This document shows, one piece after another, positions 7,500-16,388 of a stretch of DNA of 38,331 nt; positions within the stretch are counted from its first letter, which is position 1; every line of letters begins with the position of its first letter. The notes beneath the pieces are model-generated. The model made no database searches. It had not been told where the DNA came from and saw nothing but the letters and a program-made list of their open reading frames with translations. The translations under genes and the position numbers were made by a program. Source of the stretch: JBCCQH01 sp039024435 (GTDB lineage Bacteria; Bacteroidota; Bacteroidia; J057; JADKCL01); contig JBCCQH010000071.1 in the NCBI GenBank assembly GCA_039024435.1, positions 1-38,331 on the forward strand. Direction: 5' to 3'.

Positions 7500-8927
7500 T
7501 CAATACACCGTGCCGTAGCCACCGGTCGCCCGGTACAACTCAGAATTGAGCAACGGGAGATCACCCTGCAACTGCAACAAAGTGAGTCGGGCCTTGATCA
7601 GATTTTGTTCCCGGGCATTGATCAGGAATAGGGAACTTTCCCCAATGTCAAACTTTCGCACCTCCGCGTCGAGCAGTCCTTGGTAGTTGTCCACCGTACT
7701 GGTAAAAAGCTCAATCTGTACATTTGTGTTCCTAATTTTAGCCAGCAAAGCGTTGACCTTGTTTTCCAGCTCCCAAGCCTTCTGTTCTTGCTTGAGCTCG
7801 GTGTTCTGAATCTCGATATCGGCCAGGGCCAATTCTCCCCGGGCCTTGCGAATGAATACCGGAAAAGCCACCGAAATTCCCACCGTGTTGTCTTCGTAAA
7901 ATGGGCGATCACCGAGGTTCGTTTCCGGTCCCGGCTGCAGGAAAGTGCCCGCTTTGATGGCGACTTCCGGTTTCAACCTTTCCGCCGCCCAGCGGCGATC
8001 CACCCGCAACTGCTCTTGCTTGTACTCCAGGCTCAACAGCTCGGGATGTTGCAGCAGCAGATCGGGGATCTCCGGCAAGGAGTCGGCCAGCGGTGCCTGC
8101 GATCCGATCGGCTCCTCGGGCGGTTGCACCCCATCCGACAGTACCAGCGGCACCCCGCTGTCGTCCCAGAGCAGACTCGACAGAATAAAAGCCGCCTGAG
8201 CGTACTTCACCCGGGCGTCATTCAAGCTGAACTGCCGGGTCTGCAACTGAATGAATGATTCGAGGGTATCCACCGCCGGCTCGTCCCCAGAGAGGTAACC
8301 CTGCTTGACCCCGCGAAAACGAATTTCCGCCAGGCCTACCGCATTGTCGTAGACTTCCATTTGGTGCCAGGCCACCCACCATTTCCAGTAGGCTGCGGTA
8401 GCCTCGACCACCAGACTGTTCAAGACGATGCGGCGTTCGGCTTCGGTGATCTGCGGATACCATTGCGCCTTGAGCAGTTCGGCCCGCCGCTTGTCGATCA
8501 GCAACCCCCGCCCCAAATTGAACTCGATACCGGCTTTGGCAAGTCCGACGTCGGGAACATCGGCTTCGGGATTCAAAAATTCTCCCGCATTGTTTTCGTA
8601 ACCGCCGAAAAACTGGATGCCAAACCAGGTCGGCACTTTGACTCCCGTTTCCAGCTTCTGGTAATAATTTTTGCCCTTGAAGCGCTTGCCCACGTAGTCG
8701 CCGTAGATGTAGGGATCAAAAAATCCCCGCGCTTTGCGCAGCAGGGCTTGCCCCTGTTCCGGCAGCAACTCCGCCCGCTGAGCAATCGGGTGGTAAGCCA
8801 TGATCTGGTCCATGAACTCTCCGTAGGTCAAAATCCGCCCCGACGTATCCCGCGCTGTGGAATCTGTCTGGGCGTGCATCGCCCCAAAAGACAGGGACAA
8901 AAACACTATGACGCAAAAACTACGCAT
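7500..8927 (-). CDS. TolC-family outer-membrane efflux protein
   Basis: This is the predicted outer-membrane channel of a tripartite exporter. The 475-residue protein begins with a signal peptide (MRSFCVIVFLSLSFGAMHAQ). Two long helical segments rich in Gln, Glu and Ala alternate with strand segments, the TolC/OEP pattern; LVVEATAAYWKWWVAWHQME and LALADIEIQNTELKQEQKAW are typical hairpin helices. The start ATG shares one base with the stop codon of the adaptor gene (TAATG), indicating translational coupling. It is the last gene of the ABC-adaptor-TolC operon, which suggests all three act as one envelope-spanning exporter. The substrate is unknown. Confidence 0.92.
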   Translation of the reverse strand: MRSFCVIVFLSLSFGAMHAQTDSTARDTSGRILTYGEFMDQIMAYHPIAQRAELLPEQGQALLRKARGFFDPYIYGDYVGKRFKGKNYYQKLETGVKVPTWFGIQFFGGYENNAGEFLNPEADVPDVGLAKAGIEFNLGRGLLIDKRRAELLKAQWYPQITEAERRIVLNSLVVEATAAYWKWWVAWHQMEVYDNAVGLAEIRFRGVKQGYLSGDEPAVDTLESFIQLQTRQFSLNDARVKYAQAAFILSSLLWDDSGVPLVLSDGVQPPEEPIGSQAPLADSLPEIPDLLLQHPELLSLEYKQEQLRVDRRWAAERLKPEVAIKAGTFLQPGPETNLGDRPFYEDNTVGISVAFPVFIRKARGELALADIEIQNTELKQEQKAWELENKVNALLAKIRNTNVQIELFTSTVDNYQGLLDAEVRKFDIGESSLFLINAREQNLIKARLTLLQLQGDLPLLNSELYRATGGYGTVY

Positions 8928-10300
8928 TATTTTGTGCTTGCTGTCTTGGTGTTTTTGTCGGTGGAACCGGGTTTGCGATTGCCTTTGTAATACTGCGGCG
9001 GGAAGCCGTTGAGCTGGCGCCAAATCTCGTACCACACCGGCACGTCATTCAGCATTGCCAATCCTTGGGCACCCGATCCGATCCGGAGTGCTTGCGGCCA
9101 AGGGGCGTTTTCTTCATCCGGCACCACCAACATTCGGTACTTGCCATTTTCGCTGATAAAGTTGTCAATGGCCACAATTTCTCCCGCAAAGGTACCCGTC
9201 GAGACACCGGGCCATCCCGAAAAGACCAGCGCCGGCCAGCCATCAAACTGCATCCGGACTTCCTGACCGATTTTCATCAAGGGCAGGTCAAATGGCTCGA
9301 TGAAAAACTCGACCGCGAGGTCGTATTGCGCCGGCATAATGCTCAGGATCTCGTCACCGGCCTTGATCGTCTCCCCAAGACCGGTAACAATGGCCTGGGT
9401 GATGTAACCACTCTGCGGGGCCAGGATGTAGTGCATCCGCCGCCGGGCTTCGAAGTTCGAATATTGATTGTAGAGCTTCGAGACCGTCGCTTCGCCATCG
9501 AATCGATTCGACAGGGAGGCAAACTTTTCCGAAGATGCTTTGGCGATTTTTTCGTTGTATTCGTTGCTCAGGTTGGTGAGGGCCACCTGGGCATTCAGGA
9601 ATTCATTCTGGCTGGTGAGCAGCTTATTTTCCTGAGAGATTTTTTTCGCCTGGGCATTTTGCAGCTTCAAACGGCGGTTTTCCAAGTCGGTCAGCGACTT
9701 TAGCCCTTCCTTGTACAACTGATCCGTCCGATCATACTGTCGCTCGGCGATTTGCAAATTGGTCTTGGCCGCCTCCAGATCGATGCTGTCCGAACGCACC
9801 TTTAGGATCGTCTGCTGGACCTTGTTCCGGCCCTGTTGCAATTTGAGACTCAAGGTCGCTTCCAGTGCCGAAATCTGCGCATCCAGGGCAAACACCTTCT
9901 CTTCGTAAGCATTCACTGCCATTTCTTTCGAGCGGATCTGCTCTTGGGTCCGACCGAGTAGGTTCGGATCGAAGTACTTGTCCTTGATCTCGCTGATGTG
10001 CAGAATGGTATCTCCCTTGTCGACGTACTGTCCTTCCCGCACGTACCAGGCTTCAATCCGCCCGTCGATGGTCGAGTGCAAAGTCTGCGGGCGCTGTTCC
10101 GGCCGCAGGGAGGTGATATTTCCTGTGCCGACCACCGTTTGGGTCCAGGGCAAAAAAAGGATCGCAAACAGCAATCCCAGAATTCCCAGGATAATGCGCG
10201 CAAGTACACGCTTTCCCCGGTGGCTTTTTACCAAGTGGAACGAGGTGTACCGCTCCACGGTAAACTTGCCATCGATGGAATTGTCGGATATGTTAAGCAT
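8927..10300 (-). CDS. HlyD-family periplasmic adaptor (membrane fusion protein)
   Basis: This inner-membrane-anchored adaptor is expected to link the ABC protein to the TolC-type channel. The 457-residue product has a short basic cytoplasmic N-terminus, one membrane segment at about residues 30-50 (ILGILGLLFAILFLPW), and a lipoyl/barrel-sandwich half-motif (GRIEAWYVREGQYVDKGD). A long coiled coil follows at roughly 120-270, then the second half-motif (LAPQSGYITQAIVTGLGETI) and a beta-barrel region. The ATG giving MLNISDNS, 10 nt after the ABC gene stop, was chosen over an 11-residue upstream extension overlapping that gene. The C-terminus ends in a basic tail. Confidence 0.92.
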   Translation of the reverse strand: MLNISDNSIDGKFTVERYTSFHLVKSHRGKRVLARIILGILGLLFAILFLPWTQTVVGTGNITSLRPEQRPQTLHSTIDGRIEAWYVREGQYVDKGDTILHISEIKDKYFDPNLLGRTQEQIRSKEMAVNAYEEKVFALDAQISALEATLSLKLQQGRNKVQQTILKVRSDSIDLEAAKTNLQIAERQYDRTDQLYKEGLKSLTDLENRRLKLQNAQAKKISQENKLLTSQNEFLNAQVALTNLSNEYNEKIAKASSEKFASLSNRFDGEATVSKLYNQYSNFEARRRMHYILAPQSGYITQAIVTGLGETIKAGDEILSIMPAQYDLAVEFFIEPFDLPLMKIGQEVRMQFDGWPALVFSGWPGVSTGTFAGEIVAIDNFISENGKYRMLVVPDEENAPWPQALRIGSGAQGLAMLNDVPVWYEIWRQLNGFPPQYYKGNRKPGSTDKNTKTASTK

Positions 10301-10310
10301 GGTAGATCGT

Positions 10311-11999
10311 CTATGATTTATTAGGGCTGTCAATCGTGCCGTTCTTCATTTCGACCACCCGGTCGAATCCTTGCGCGCTATCCGGCTCGTCCAGCGTCAT
10401 GATCACCGTAGCGTGCGGCATTGATTCGGTGATAAATTTTCGCAACTGGTCCCGCTCACCTTGGGTCAACCCGATAAACGGCTCATTTAACAGCAGTAAG
10501 CGGGGCTTCGACGCCAGCGCACGGGCGAGCAGTATCTTTCGGTAGGCCGACTGGGGCAATTTGGCCTCCTCCGGCGTGATCCGTTTCTCAAATCCCAACG
10601 GTTCGTTGTCGATATAATTTTGCAGGCCGACAACTTTGATGATGCGCAGCACTTCATCGAGACTGCAACTGCCGCGTCCCAAGGTGATGTTTTCCAGCAG
10701 CGTTCCATCAAACACTGACTGCAACGACGTAAAACCTCCAATGTGGCCCCGCAGGTTGCACAGATCCAGGTTCCGCAGGGGCATCCCATTGACGGTCACC
10801 GCACCGGTGTAATCTTGGTAGAACCCCGCCAGCAGACGCAGCAGCAGTGCTTTGCCCGGTTCGCTTTTTCCGGAGATGCACAGCTTTTCCCCGGCGGCAA
10901 CTTCCAGATTCACGCCGGCAAGGATCTCGGCGCTGTCCGGCAGCCCAAAGTGCAAATCAGCAATGTGAATCGCCAATCCGCGACCGTCTTCCACAGGCAC
11001 AAACTTTTTGGCGTTGGGTTGCTCCAGAGGAATGTCCATCACGTAGCCGATCTTTTCCAGGGCGGTCAAGACATCGTAGACTGTCTCAACGCTCAGGATC
11101 AACTTTTCCACCGAATTGATCAGCAGGATGATCACGATCTCAGCGGCGACGAACTGCCCGATGTTCATTTCATTCTGTACGACCAGTACACTGCCGATGA
11201 TCAGCAGAGCGGCAATGATCAGCACCTTGAAAGCGACCATAAAGCCGTACTTGGTGAGCAAGACCCGAAAGTGACGCTTACGCGAGTCCAGGTAGCTGAC
11301 GACGAGACCGTCGGTACGCACCATCGGCAGATCCGGCGGGCCGGCCATTTTAAAGACTTCCATCGAGCGCGCCAGTTCTTCCAGCCAGTGAACCACTTGG
11401 TACTTGTACTTGGACTCTTGCAAACTGGTCCGGAAACCCATCGGTCCGGTGTAGCGAATGATCATGTACAGCAGAATGACCAGCGCGATGCCGAATAGGA
11501 TGAACAGCGGGTGGTAGAAAGAGAGCAGCGCCAGGCCAAAGATGACCTGCAGCGTCGAAGAACTGAGGTCGATCAGAATTTTGGAGAGCCCCTTCTGCAC
11601 GTTGAGGGTATCGAAGAAGCGGTTGACCAATTCGGGGGCGTAGTGGCGGTAAAGGGATTCGAGGCGCATCCGCGGTACGCGGAAGGCAAATTCGAAAGCC
11701 GAATTGGTAAAGATGCGCTGCTGAATGATCTCGGTGATGGACAACTGCATGATTTGCAGCACCCCATTGAGGGCCACGCCGAGGATGACAAGAAATACCA
11801 GCACGCCCCAGGAGGTGGTCAACTGCCCACCGGCGACAAAATTGACGATCGCCTGAATACCGAGGGGCAAAGAGAGACTGATCAAGCCCGCCAGTACCGC
11901 ATAAATGTATAGAAAGGTGATGTCCCGGCGTTCGGCGCCGATGAGGCGCCAAAAGCGCCGCAGGGGATATTCCGGAAGTCCTGAGGTGATCTCTGTCAT
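10311..11999 (-). CDS. ABC exporter protein with degenerate nucleotide-binding domain
   Basis: A fused membrane and ATP-binding ABC protein of the type I secretion/exporter class, without an N-terminal peptidase domain. Six membrane helices occupy about residues 25-290. The C-terminal domain aligns with ABC ATPases but is altered at key positions: Walker A reads GKSEPGKA (Ala384 replaces Ser/Thr; Lys383 kept), the signature LSGGQ is LPQSA (481-485), the Walker B Asp is Asn505 (Glu506 kept), and the H-loop His is Leu536. It may bind ATP poorly or serve as a non-hydrolysing scaffold. It precedes the adaptor and TolC-type genes. The ATG giving MTEITSG is used; an in-frame GTG at 12041 would add 14 residues. 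Confidence 0.9.
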   Translation of the reverse strand: MTEITSGLPEYPLRRFWRLIGAERRDITFLYIYAVLAGLISLSLPLGIQAIVNFVAGGQLTTSWGVLVFLVILGVALNGVLQIMQLSITEIIQQRIFTNSAFEFAFRVPRMRLESLYRHYAPELVNRFFDTLNVQKGLSKILIDLSSSTLQVIFGLALLSFYHPLFILFGIALVILLYMIIRYTGPMGFRTSLQESKYKYQVVHWLEELARSMEVFKMAGPPDLPMVRTDGLVVSYLDSRKRHFRVLLTKYGFMVAFKVLIIAALLIIGSVLVVQNEMNIGQFVAAEIVIILLINSVEKLILSVETVYDVLTALEKIGYVMDIPLEQPNAKKFVPVEDGRGLAIHIADLHFGLPDSAEILAGVNLEVAAGEKLCISGKSEPGKALLLRLLAGFYQDYTGAVTVNGMPLRNLDLCNLRGHIGGFTSLQSVFDGTLLENITLGRGSCSLDEVLRIIKVVGLQNYIDNEPLGFEKRITPEEAKLPQSAYRKILLARALASKPRLLLLNEPFIGLTQGERDQLRKFITESMPHATVIMTLDEPDSAQGFDRVVEMKNGTIDSPNKS

Positions 12000-12049
12000 T
12001 ACCGCTTTCGTGCTAGGTCCAGTAAAATCGCCTTCTATCACCGGCGAAT

Positions 12050-12066
12050 CTTAGTATTTAACTAAG
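12050..12066. promoter_or_regulatory. Short inverted repeat upstream of the exporter operon
   Basis: CTTAGT and ACTAAG flank a 5-nt spacer about 50 nt before the ATG of the ABC gene in a very AT-rich leader. It could be an operator or a 5' untranslated hairpin. No regulator gene is nearby. Confidence 0.25.
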
Positions 12067-12117
12067 ACATAATAGTAATACTTTCATATTTAAAACGAAA
12101 TTTTCGGCCAATTGTTC

Positions 12118-12152
12118 AAAAAAAGTGCCGGCCGGAGAGCGGTCAGCACTTT
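12118..12152 (-). terminator. Terminator of ndk
   Basis: AAAGTGC at 12122-12128 pairs with GCACTTT at 12146-12152, with an inner CCG/CGG stem and a GAGAG loop. On the minus strand the stem runs into seven T residues. It lies 35 nt after the ndk stop and separates ndk from the exporter operon. Confidence 0.8.
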
Positions 12153-12186
12153 GTTTAAATTATTTTGAGTTGGCGAAAAATTGCGC

Positions 12187-12606
12187 TCAAAAGATCTCAA
12201 TTTCCGCAAAAAAGAAACGTCCTTCCCGCAGGGCGTTTTCGTCCGAATCTGAACCATGGATCGCGTTGGCGTCGATGGACTTCGCGAAGCGGTTGCGAAT
12301 CGTACCTTCGGCGGCTTTCGTGGGATCGGTGGCACCGATCAGGGTGCGAAAGTCTTCGACGGCATTGTCTTTTTCCAGAATGGCCGGAATGCAGGGACCG
12401 CTGGTCATAAAGGCCACCAAGTCCTTAAAAAAAGGACGGTCCCGGTGGATGTCGTAGAAGGCACCTGCGGTAGTGTCACTCAAGTGCACCAGCTTCATGG
12501 CTTTGACGGTGTATCCCGCTTCGAGGATCTGATCGATGATCTTGCCCGTGTGGCCGTTGCGCACAGCGTCCGGCTTGATGATCGTAAAGGTAAGTTTTCC
12601 GCTCAT
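12187..12606 (-). CDS. ndk: Nucleoside diphosphate kinase
   Basis: This cytoplasmic enzyme transfers the gamma phosphate between nucleoside tri- and diphosphates through a phosphohistidine. The 139-residue length is typical. The start TFTIIKPDAVRNG is the family N-terminus, TSGPCIPAILEKDNAV and RNRFAKSIDANAIHGSDS follow, and the His in NAIHGSDS is the phosphorylated residue. All expected positions are intact. The ATG giving MSGKLTF was chosen over a 10-residue upstream extension because family members begin there and the promoter match lies just upstream. It is flanked by its own promoter and terminator. Confidence 0.97.
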   Translation of the reverse strand: MSGKLTFTIIKPDAVRNGHTGKIIDQILEAGYTVKAMKLVHLSDTTAGAFYDIHRDRPFFKDLVAFMTSGPCIPAILEKDNAVEDFRTLIGATDPTKAAEGTIRNRFAKSIDANAIHGSDSDENALREGRFFFAEIEIF

Positions 12607-12633
12607 GTTTTTGTATTCGTTAATAATTGCCGA

Positions 12634-12665
12634 CAAAACTAGGGTGACGCCCCTTCTGTTTCAAG
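12634..12665 (-). promoter_or_regulatory. Bacteroidota-type promoter of ndk
   Basis: On the minus strand TAGTTTTG is an exact match to the TAnnTTTG -7 element. It is preceded after a 20-nt spacer by CTTG, a 3-of-4 match to the TTTG -33 element. It lies 28 nt before the ndk ATG. The spacing agrees with the known Bacteroidota sigma-factor consensus. Confidence 0.6.
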
Positions 12666-13035
12666 TTGGGTCGTGTCTTACAAATATCTTCATGCGCTCG
12701 GCCCAGCAATCTTTGCCATTGGATGGCACCATTTTTTTTGCGAAAGCGGTAATCAGGACTCAAAAAAGGCGGTTTGCCCAACAAAAAAATCACACCGCAC
12801 CACGAACCCCAAACATTTGGTGAGCCACAACCTGATTTTCCGTTGCGCAACTTTTTGTACTTTTCACACTTAAACGATTTAGCTCGTCTGCAAATTTGGA
12901 CCGTTGGGCGGTCCTCCCCGGGAACTCATCGAATTATCCCCCTAATCCATCCCCAATCGGCTATCTTGACGGTGCTCAATTAAAACTTTGGTAATTCAAT
13001 TCCCTACCCCTTACTTGTAATTGAACCAAAAACAG

Positions 13036-13067
13036 GGTCTTCCCACCAGAAGACCTTTTTCTTTTTT
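13036..13067 (+). terminator. Orphan terminator or attenuator before the DHH gene
   Basis: A perfect 7-bp stem GGTCTTC/GAAGACC with a CCACCA loop is followed by TTTTTCTTTTTT, a textbook intrinsic terminator. No plus-strand protein gene precedes it, and the DHH gene begins 90 nt later. Confidence 0.8.
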
Positions 13068-13157
13068 AGGGATGTACGGCGAACTGGATTGCCGCATTGT
13101 CTTCGCGCGGCATTTTTACCATTCCATTAATGAAAACAGTTCCTAAATTTGCGAACT

Positions 13158-14201
13158 ATGATCAAGGAAAAGCAAACTCAGCTGAGCATATTTAAACAGA
13201 GCGAGGTCGACCGCCTCATGAAGCGACTCACGCGCACCGACAACATCGTCATTACCACCCACCGCAATCCCGATGGCGACGCGATGGGTTCCTCTTTGGC
13301 CCTGGCTCTGGTTCTGCGCAAAGCCGGCCACAAAGTGACCGTCCTCACCCCCAATCCGTACGATTACTTCCTGCACTGGATGCCCACCGTACGGGACACC
13401 GTATTTGCCGACCGCGACATGGCCACAGCTTCGGAAATCATCAACGATGCCGGACTCATCTTCTGTCTCGATTACAATGCCTTGCACCGCGTCGGCGAGA
13501 TGGGGGATCTGATCGGATCGGCGGTGGCCCCGGCCGTGCTGATTGACCACCACCTGGAGCCGGAAGATTTTGCCCAATACAATTTTCACATCGCCGGCAT
13601 CTCCTCCACGGCGGAACTGGTCTACCGACTGCTCCTGCAATTGGGCTATACCCATCACATCGATGCCGACGTGGCTACCTGCCTCTACGTGGGTCTGATG
13701 ACCGATACTGGCTCTTTCCGTTTTTCGACGACCACGGCGGATGTACACCGCATCGTGGCCAACCTGCTCGAACACAACATCGAGGTCGGGGCGATCCACA
13801 ACCGCATCTTTGACAACTACAACGAAAGCCGGGTGCGCTTCCTCGGCTACGTCCTCTACCAAAAGCTGCAAGTGCTCCCGGAATACCACACCGCCTACAT
13901 GACCGTCTCCCTGGACGAAATCGAAAAGTTTGACCTGAAAGCCGGCGATACCGAAGGCTTCGTGAACTACGGCCTCAGCATGCGCGGCATCAACTTTGCC
14001 GTCCTCATTAAGGAGTCCATCGACGGTACGAAGCTGAGTCTGCGGAGCATCGGTAGCTTCCCCTGCAATACCTTTGCCGCGCACTTCGGCGGGGGCGGAC
14101 ACCACAACGCTTCCGGTGGTCGCGTGGACATGTCCCTGGCGGAAACAGAACAGAAGTTTCGGAGTTTGCTGGAAGTATACCGTTCCCAACTGAAATATTG
14201 A
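13158..14201 (+). CDS. DHH/DHHA1 phosphoesterase, NrnA-like
   Basis: This is a predicted cytoplasmic Mn-dependent phosphoesterase of the NrnA type, which degrades nano-RNAs and/or 3'-phosphoadenosine 5'-phosphate. The 347-residue protein has the metal-binding DHH motifs in order: HRNPDGDAMGSS (about 34-45), a CLDYNALHR Asp site near 105, the DHH motif in LIDHHLEP near 130, and MTDTGSFRF near 180. The C-terminal DHHA1 domain ends with GGGGHHNASGG. The ATG used is preceded in frame by a TTG three codons upstream. Its stop shares one base with the start of the FKBP gene, implying coupling. A cyclic-dinucleotide phosphodiesterase role cannot be excluded. Confidence 0.94.
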   Translation: MIKEKQTQLSIFKQSEVDRLMKRLTRTDNIVITTHRNPDGDAMGSSLALALVLRKAGHKVTVLTPNPYDYFLHWMPTVRDTVFADRDMATASEIINDAGLIFCLDYNALHRVGEMGDLIGSAVAPAVLIDHHLEPEDFAQYNFHIAGISSTAELVYRLLLQLGYTHHIDADVATCLYVGLMTDTGSFRFSTTTADVHRIVANLLEHNIEVGAIHNRIFDNYNESRVRFLGYVLYQKLQVLPEYHTAYMTVSLDEIEKFDLKAGDTEGFVNYGLSMRGINFAVLIKESIDGTKLSLRSIGSFPCNTFAAHFGGGGHHNASGGRVDMSLAETEQKFRSLLEVYRSQLKY

Positions 14202-14695
14202 TGCGAAACAAGTTCACTGGACTGTGGCTTTTGATCGGGCTGGTGCTCGGCCTGAGTGGTTGTGGCGGCGGAGACCGCAGCGATGCCGCCCCTGAGGCCA
14301 AAACGCAACCCAGCCGGGATTTCCAGCCCTACCAAATTGCCGATTCGAGTGCCATTATCACCTACCCCAACGGATTGAAACTTTACGTGGTGCAACAAGG
14401 TCCGGGCGAATTTGCGCGCGAAGGAATGGACATCGTATTGCACTACCACGGGATGCTGGAAAGTGGCGAGGTGTTTGACAGCACCTTTGAACGGGCACGT
14501 CCCTTCAATTTTCGCCTCGGTCAAACGGCGGTGATTTCCGGCCTGGCCAAAGCGGTGGAAAAGTTGCGTTTCGGCAGTAAAGCCGTCGCAATCATTCCCC
14601 CAGCCCTCGCCTACAGCAACCGCGAGGACCGCCCGGCCAACATTCCGAAAAATTCTACGTTAATATTTCATATCGAATTGCTGGGTACTTTCTAG
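14201..14695 (+). CDS. FKBP-type peptidyl-prolyl cis-trans isomerase lipoprotein
   Basis: Predicted lipid-anchored periplasmic or outer-membrane folding helper that isomerises Xaa-Pro bonds. The 164-residue product has a lipoprotein signal ending in the lipobox LSGC (Cys about residue 23) and a low-complexity Gly/Asp-rich linker. One FKBP domain spans about 55-164, with HYHGMLESGEVFDSTFER, the G-Q-VISGLAKAV segment, IPPALAYSNRE and a final LIFHIELLGTF. These match the FKBP core, including the aromatic and Asp residues of the pocket. It overlaps the DHH gene by one base. Confidence 0.94.
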   Translation: MRNKFTGLWLLIGLVLGLSGCGGGDRSDAAPEAKTQPSRDFQPYQIADSSAIITYPNGLKLYVVQQGPGEFAREGMDIVLHYHGMLESGEVFDSTFERARPFNFRLGQTAVISGLAKAVEKLRFGSKAVAIIPPALAYSNREDRPANIPKNSTLIFHIELLGTF

Positions 14696-14737
14696 TCCCC
14701 CGGTTGAACGTAATGGATTGAATCAGTAAATTAAGGA

Positions 14738-15460
14738 ATGATCAAGCATTTAATTATCGGCCTGCTCTGTGGATTGCCCTTCCTCGTTCATGCACAGGAA
14801 CGGAGCAAGAAGCCTACCCGTGGACTCGCGTTTGGGCTTTTTGCGCACACCAATGGCGTCGGTGCGGAAGTGCAATATCATGTCTACCGGGATGGACTGG
14901 ACTTTGTGGCCGGCCTTTCCCTGGCTTCTCTGCGCCATCCCCAGCAGCTCAAAATTGAGTCGGCTTACGCCGACCAGGGCGGCAAGCGCTACTTTTACGA
15001 CAAGAAGAACTACGGCTTCGTCCTGGCACCGACATTCGGTATTTCCAAGGTGCTGATCGGTCGGGATGACTACAGCCGCATCAATGTCCGCACTACGCTC
15101 TCCGGCGGTCCGGTACTCGGCATTTTGAAACCGTATTATTTAGAAGTGGCCATCCCCTTCAACGGAAATCAAGCGTACGTGGAAGTGGACAAATACGACG
15201 CCAACCTATATAACTTCACCAATATTGTCGGCGAGGCCGATTACTTGCTGGGAATCGGTGAGTTGAGCGTCGTCCCCGGCATCAACGGCAAGTTTGCCAC
15301 GATGGTGGATTTTGCCGGCAAAAATGACCTCATCCGGGCGGTAGAACTGAGCCTCTACGGAACTCTGTTTGTCCGGCCGTTTGATTTGATGGATCTGACC
15401 GAAGACAAGTCCTTCTATCTGGGCGGTCAGATTGCGATCTTGTTCGGAGATAAATGGTAA
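14738..15460 (+). CDS. Predicted outer-membrane beta-barrel protein
   Basis: This 240-residue protein has a clear signal peptide (MIKHLIIGLLCGLPFLVHAQ). The rest alternates short amphipathic strands and turns with many Gly, Tyr and Phe residues (GLAFGLFAHTNGVGAEVQYH, YGFVLAPTFGI), and the end SFYLGGQIAILFGDKW has the aromatic C-terminus common to outer-membrane barrels. No enzymatic motif is visible and the family was not recognised by name. It follows the FKBP gene by 42 nt and precedes lipA by 10 nt, so it is probably co-transcribed, though a functional link to lipA is not evident. Confidence 0.78.
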   Translation: MIKHLIIGLLCGLPFLVHAQERSKKPTRGLAFGLFAHTNGVGAEVQYHVYRDGLDFVAGLSLASLRHPQQLKIESAYADQGGKRYFYDKKNYGFVLAPTFGISKVLIGRDDYSRINVRTTLSGGPVLGILKPYYLEVAIPFNGNQAYVEVDKYDANLYNFTNIVGEADYLLGIGELSVVPGINGKFATMVDFAGKNDLIRAVELSLYGTLFVRPFDLMDLTEDKSFYLGGQIAILFGDKW

Positions 15461-15470
15461 GACTGAGACA

Positions 15471-16388
15471 ATGATAGAATTACCGGTCATCACAAGAAGT
15501 ACCAACACGGCCAGTGCCATCGCGGCCCCGACGACAAAAAATGCGCCGGGGAACGCAAAACGGCCCAACTGGCTGCGGGTGAAATTGCCCTACGGCAAAA
15601 CCTTCACCAACGTACGGTCGATTATCGACGAGCACAAGCTGCATACAGTCTGTGAGAGTGCCCGCTGCCCAAATATGGGCGAATGTTGGGGCGCCGGGAC
15701 TGCCACCTTTATGATTCTCGGCAATACCTGCACCCGCTCCTGCGGATTTTGTGCGGTTGCGACCGGACGCCCGACCGAACTGGACCGGGAAGAACCGTAT
15801 CGCGTGGCCGAAGCCATCGCCTTGATGGGGGTCAAGCACGCGGTCATCACGTCGGTGAACCGCGATGAACTCACGGACCGCGGCATGGAAGTCTGGGCGG
15901 AAACGGTGCGCCAGGTGCGCATTCAGAGTCCCATCACGACCATGGAGACGCTCATTCCCGATGTCAAAGCAAATTGGGGTGCGTTGCAGCTCATCCTCGA
16001 CGAGGCACCGGAAGTGGTCTCCCACAACATGGAAACGGTCAAGCGCATGTACCGCCGGGTACGTCCCCAAGCCCGTTACGAACGCAGTCTGGAACAAATT
16101 CGCCGCACCAAAGAGGCCGGAATCCGCACCAAGTCGGGCATCATGGTCGGTCTCGGGGAAACGGTCGAGGAAGTCTACGAAATCATGGAAGATCTCCTGG
16201 AACACGGTTGCGATGTGTTGACAATTGGCCAATATCTGCAACCAACGAAAATGCACCTGCCGGTGAGCGAATTTATCCATCCCGATCTCTTCGCTCACTA
16301 CCGCGAACGCGGGGAAGCGATGGGCTTCAACTTTGTCGAGAGCGGTCCCCTGGTGCGTTCCAGCTACCACGCCGAGCGCCACATCTGA
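15471..16388 (+). CDS. lipA: Lipoyl synthase
   Basis: A radical-SAM enzyme that inserts two sulfur atoms into protein-bound octanoyl groups to make the lipoyl cofactor of 2-oxoacid dehydrogenases and the glycine cleavage system. The 305-residue product has the auxiliary-cluster motif CESARCPNMGECW near residue 60, the radical-SAM cluster motif CTRSCGFC near residue 85, and the C-terminal RSSYHA whose Ser ligates the auxiliary cluster in known LipA proteins. The ATG giving MIELPVI was chosen; an earlier in-frame start would overlap the barrel gene. No lipB is present in this window. Confidence 0.97.
   Translation: MIELPVITRSTNTASAIAAPTTKNAPGNAKRPNWLRVKLPYGKTFTNVRSIIDEHKLHTVCESARCPNMGECWGAGTATFMILGNTCTRSCGFCAVATGRPTELDREEPYRVAEAIALMGVKHAVITSVNRDELTDRGMEVWAETVRQVRIQSPITTMETLIPDVKANWGALQLILDEAPEVVSHNMETVKRMYRRVRPQARYERSLEQIRRTKEAGIRTKSGIMVGLGETVEEVYEIMEDLLEHGCDVLTIGQYLQPTKMHLPVSEFIHPDLFAHYRERGEAMGFNFVESGPLVRSSYHAERHI

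Larger units (their letters stand above)
12607..13157. other. Intergenic region with ndk promoter and an orphan terminator
   Basis: It contains the minus-strand ndk promoter and a strong plus-strand terminator at 13036-13067 that lies before, not after, the DHH gene. Short plus-strand frames of 66-69 codons are present but show no coding character. A leader RNA with attenuation or a free small RNA are both possible. Confidence 0.55.

Noticed and set aside
13144..13151. TAAATTTG, an exact TAnnTTTG match before the DHH gene.
   Set aside because: It lies only 6 nt before the ATG and lacks a properly spaced TTTG, so it would require leaderless initiation; more likely chance in AT-rich DNA.
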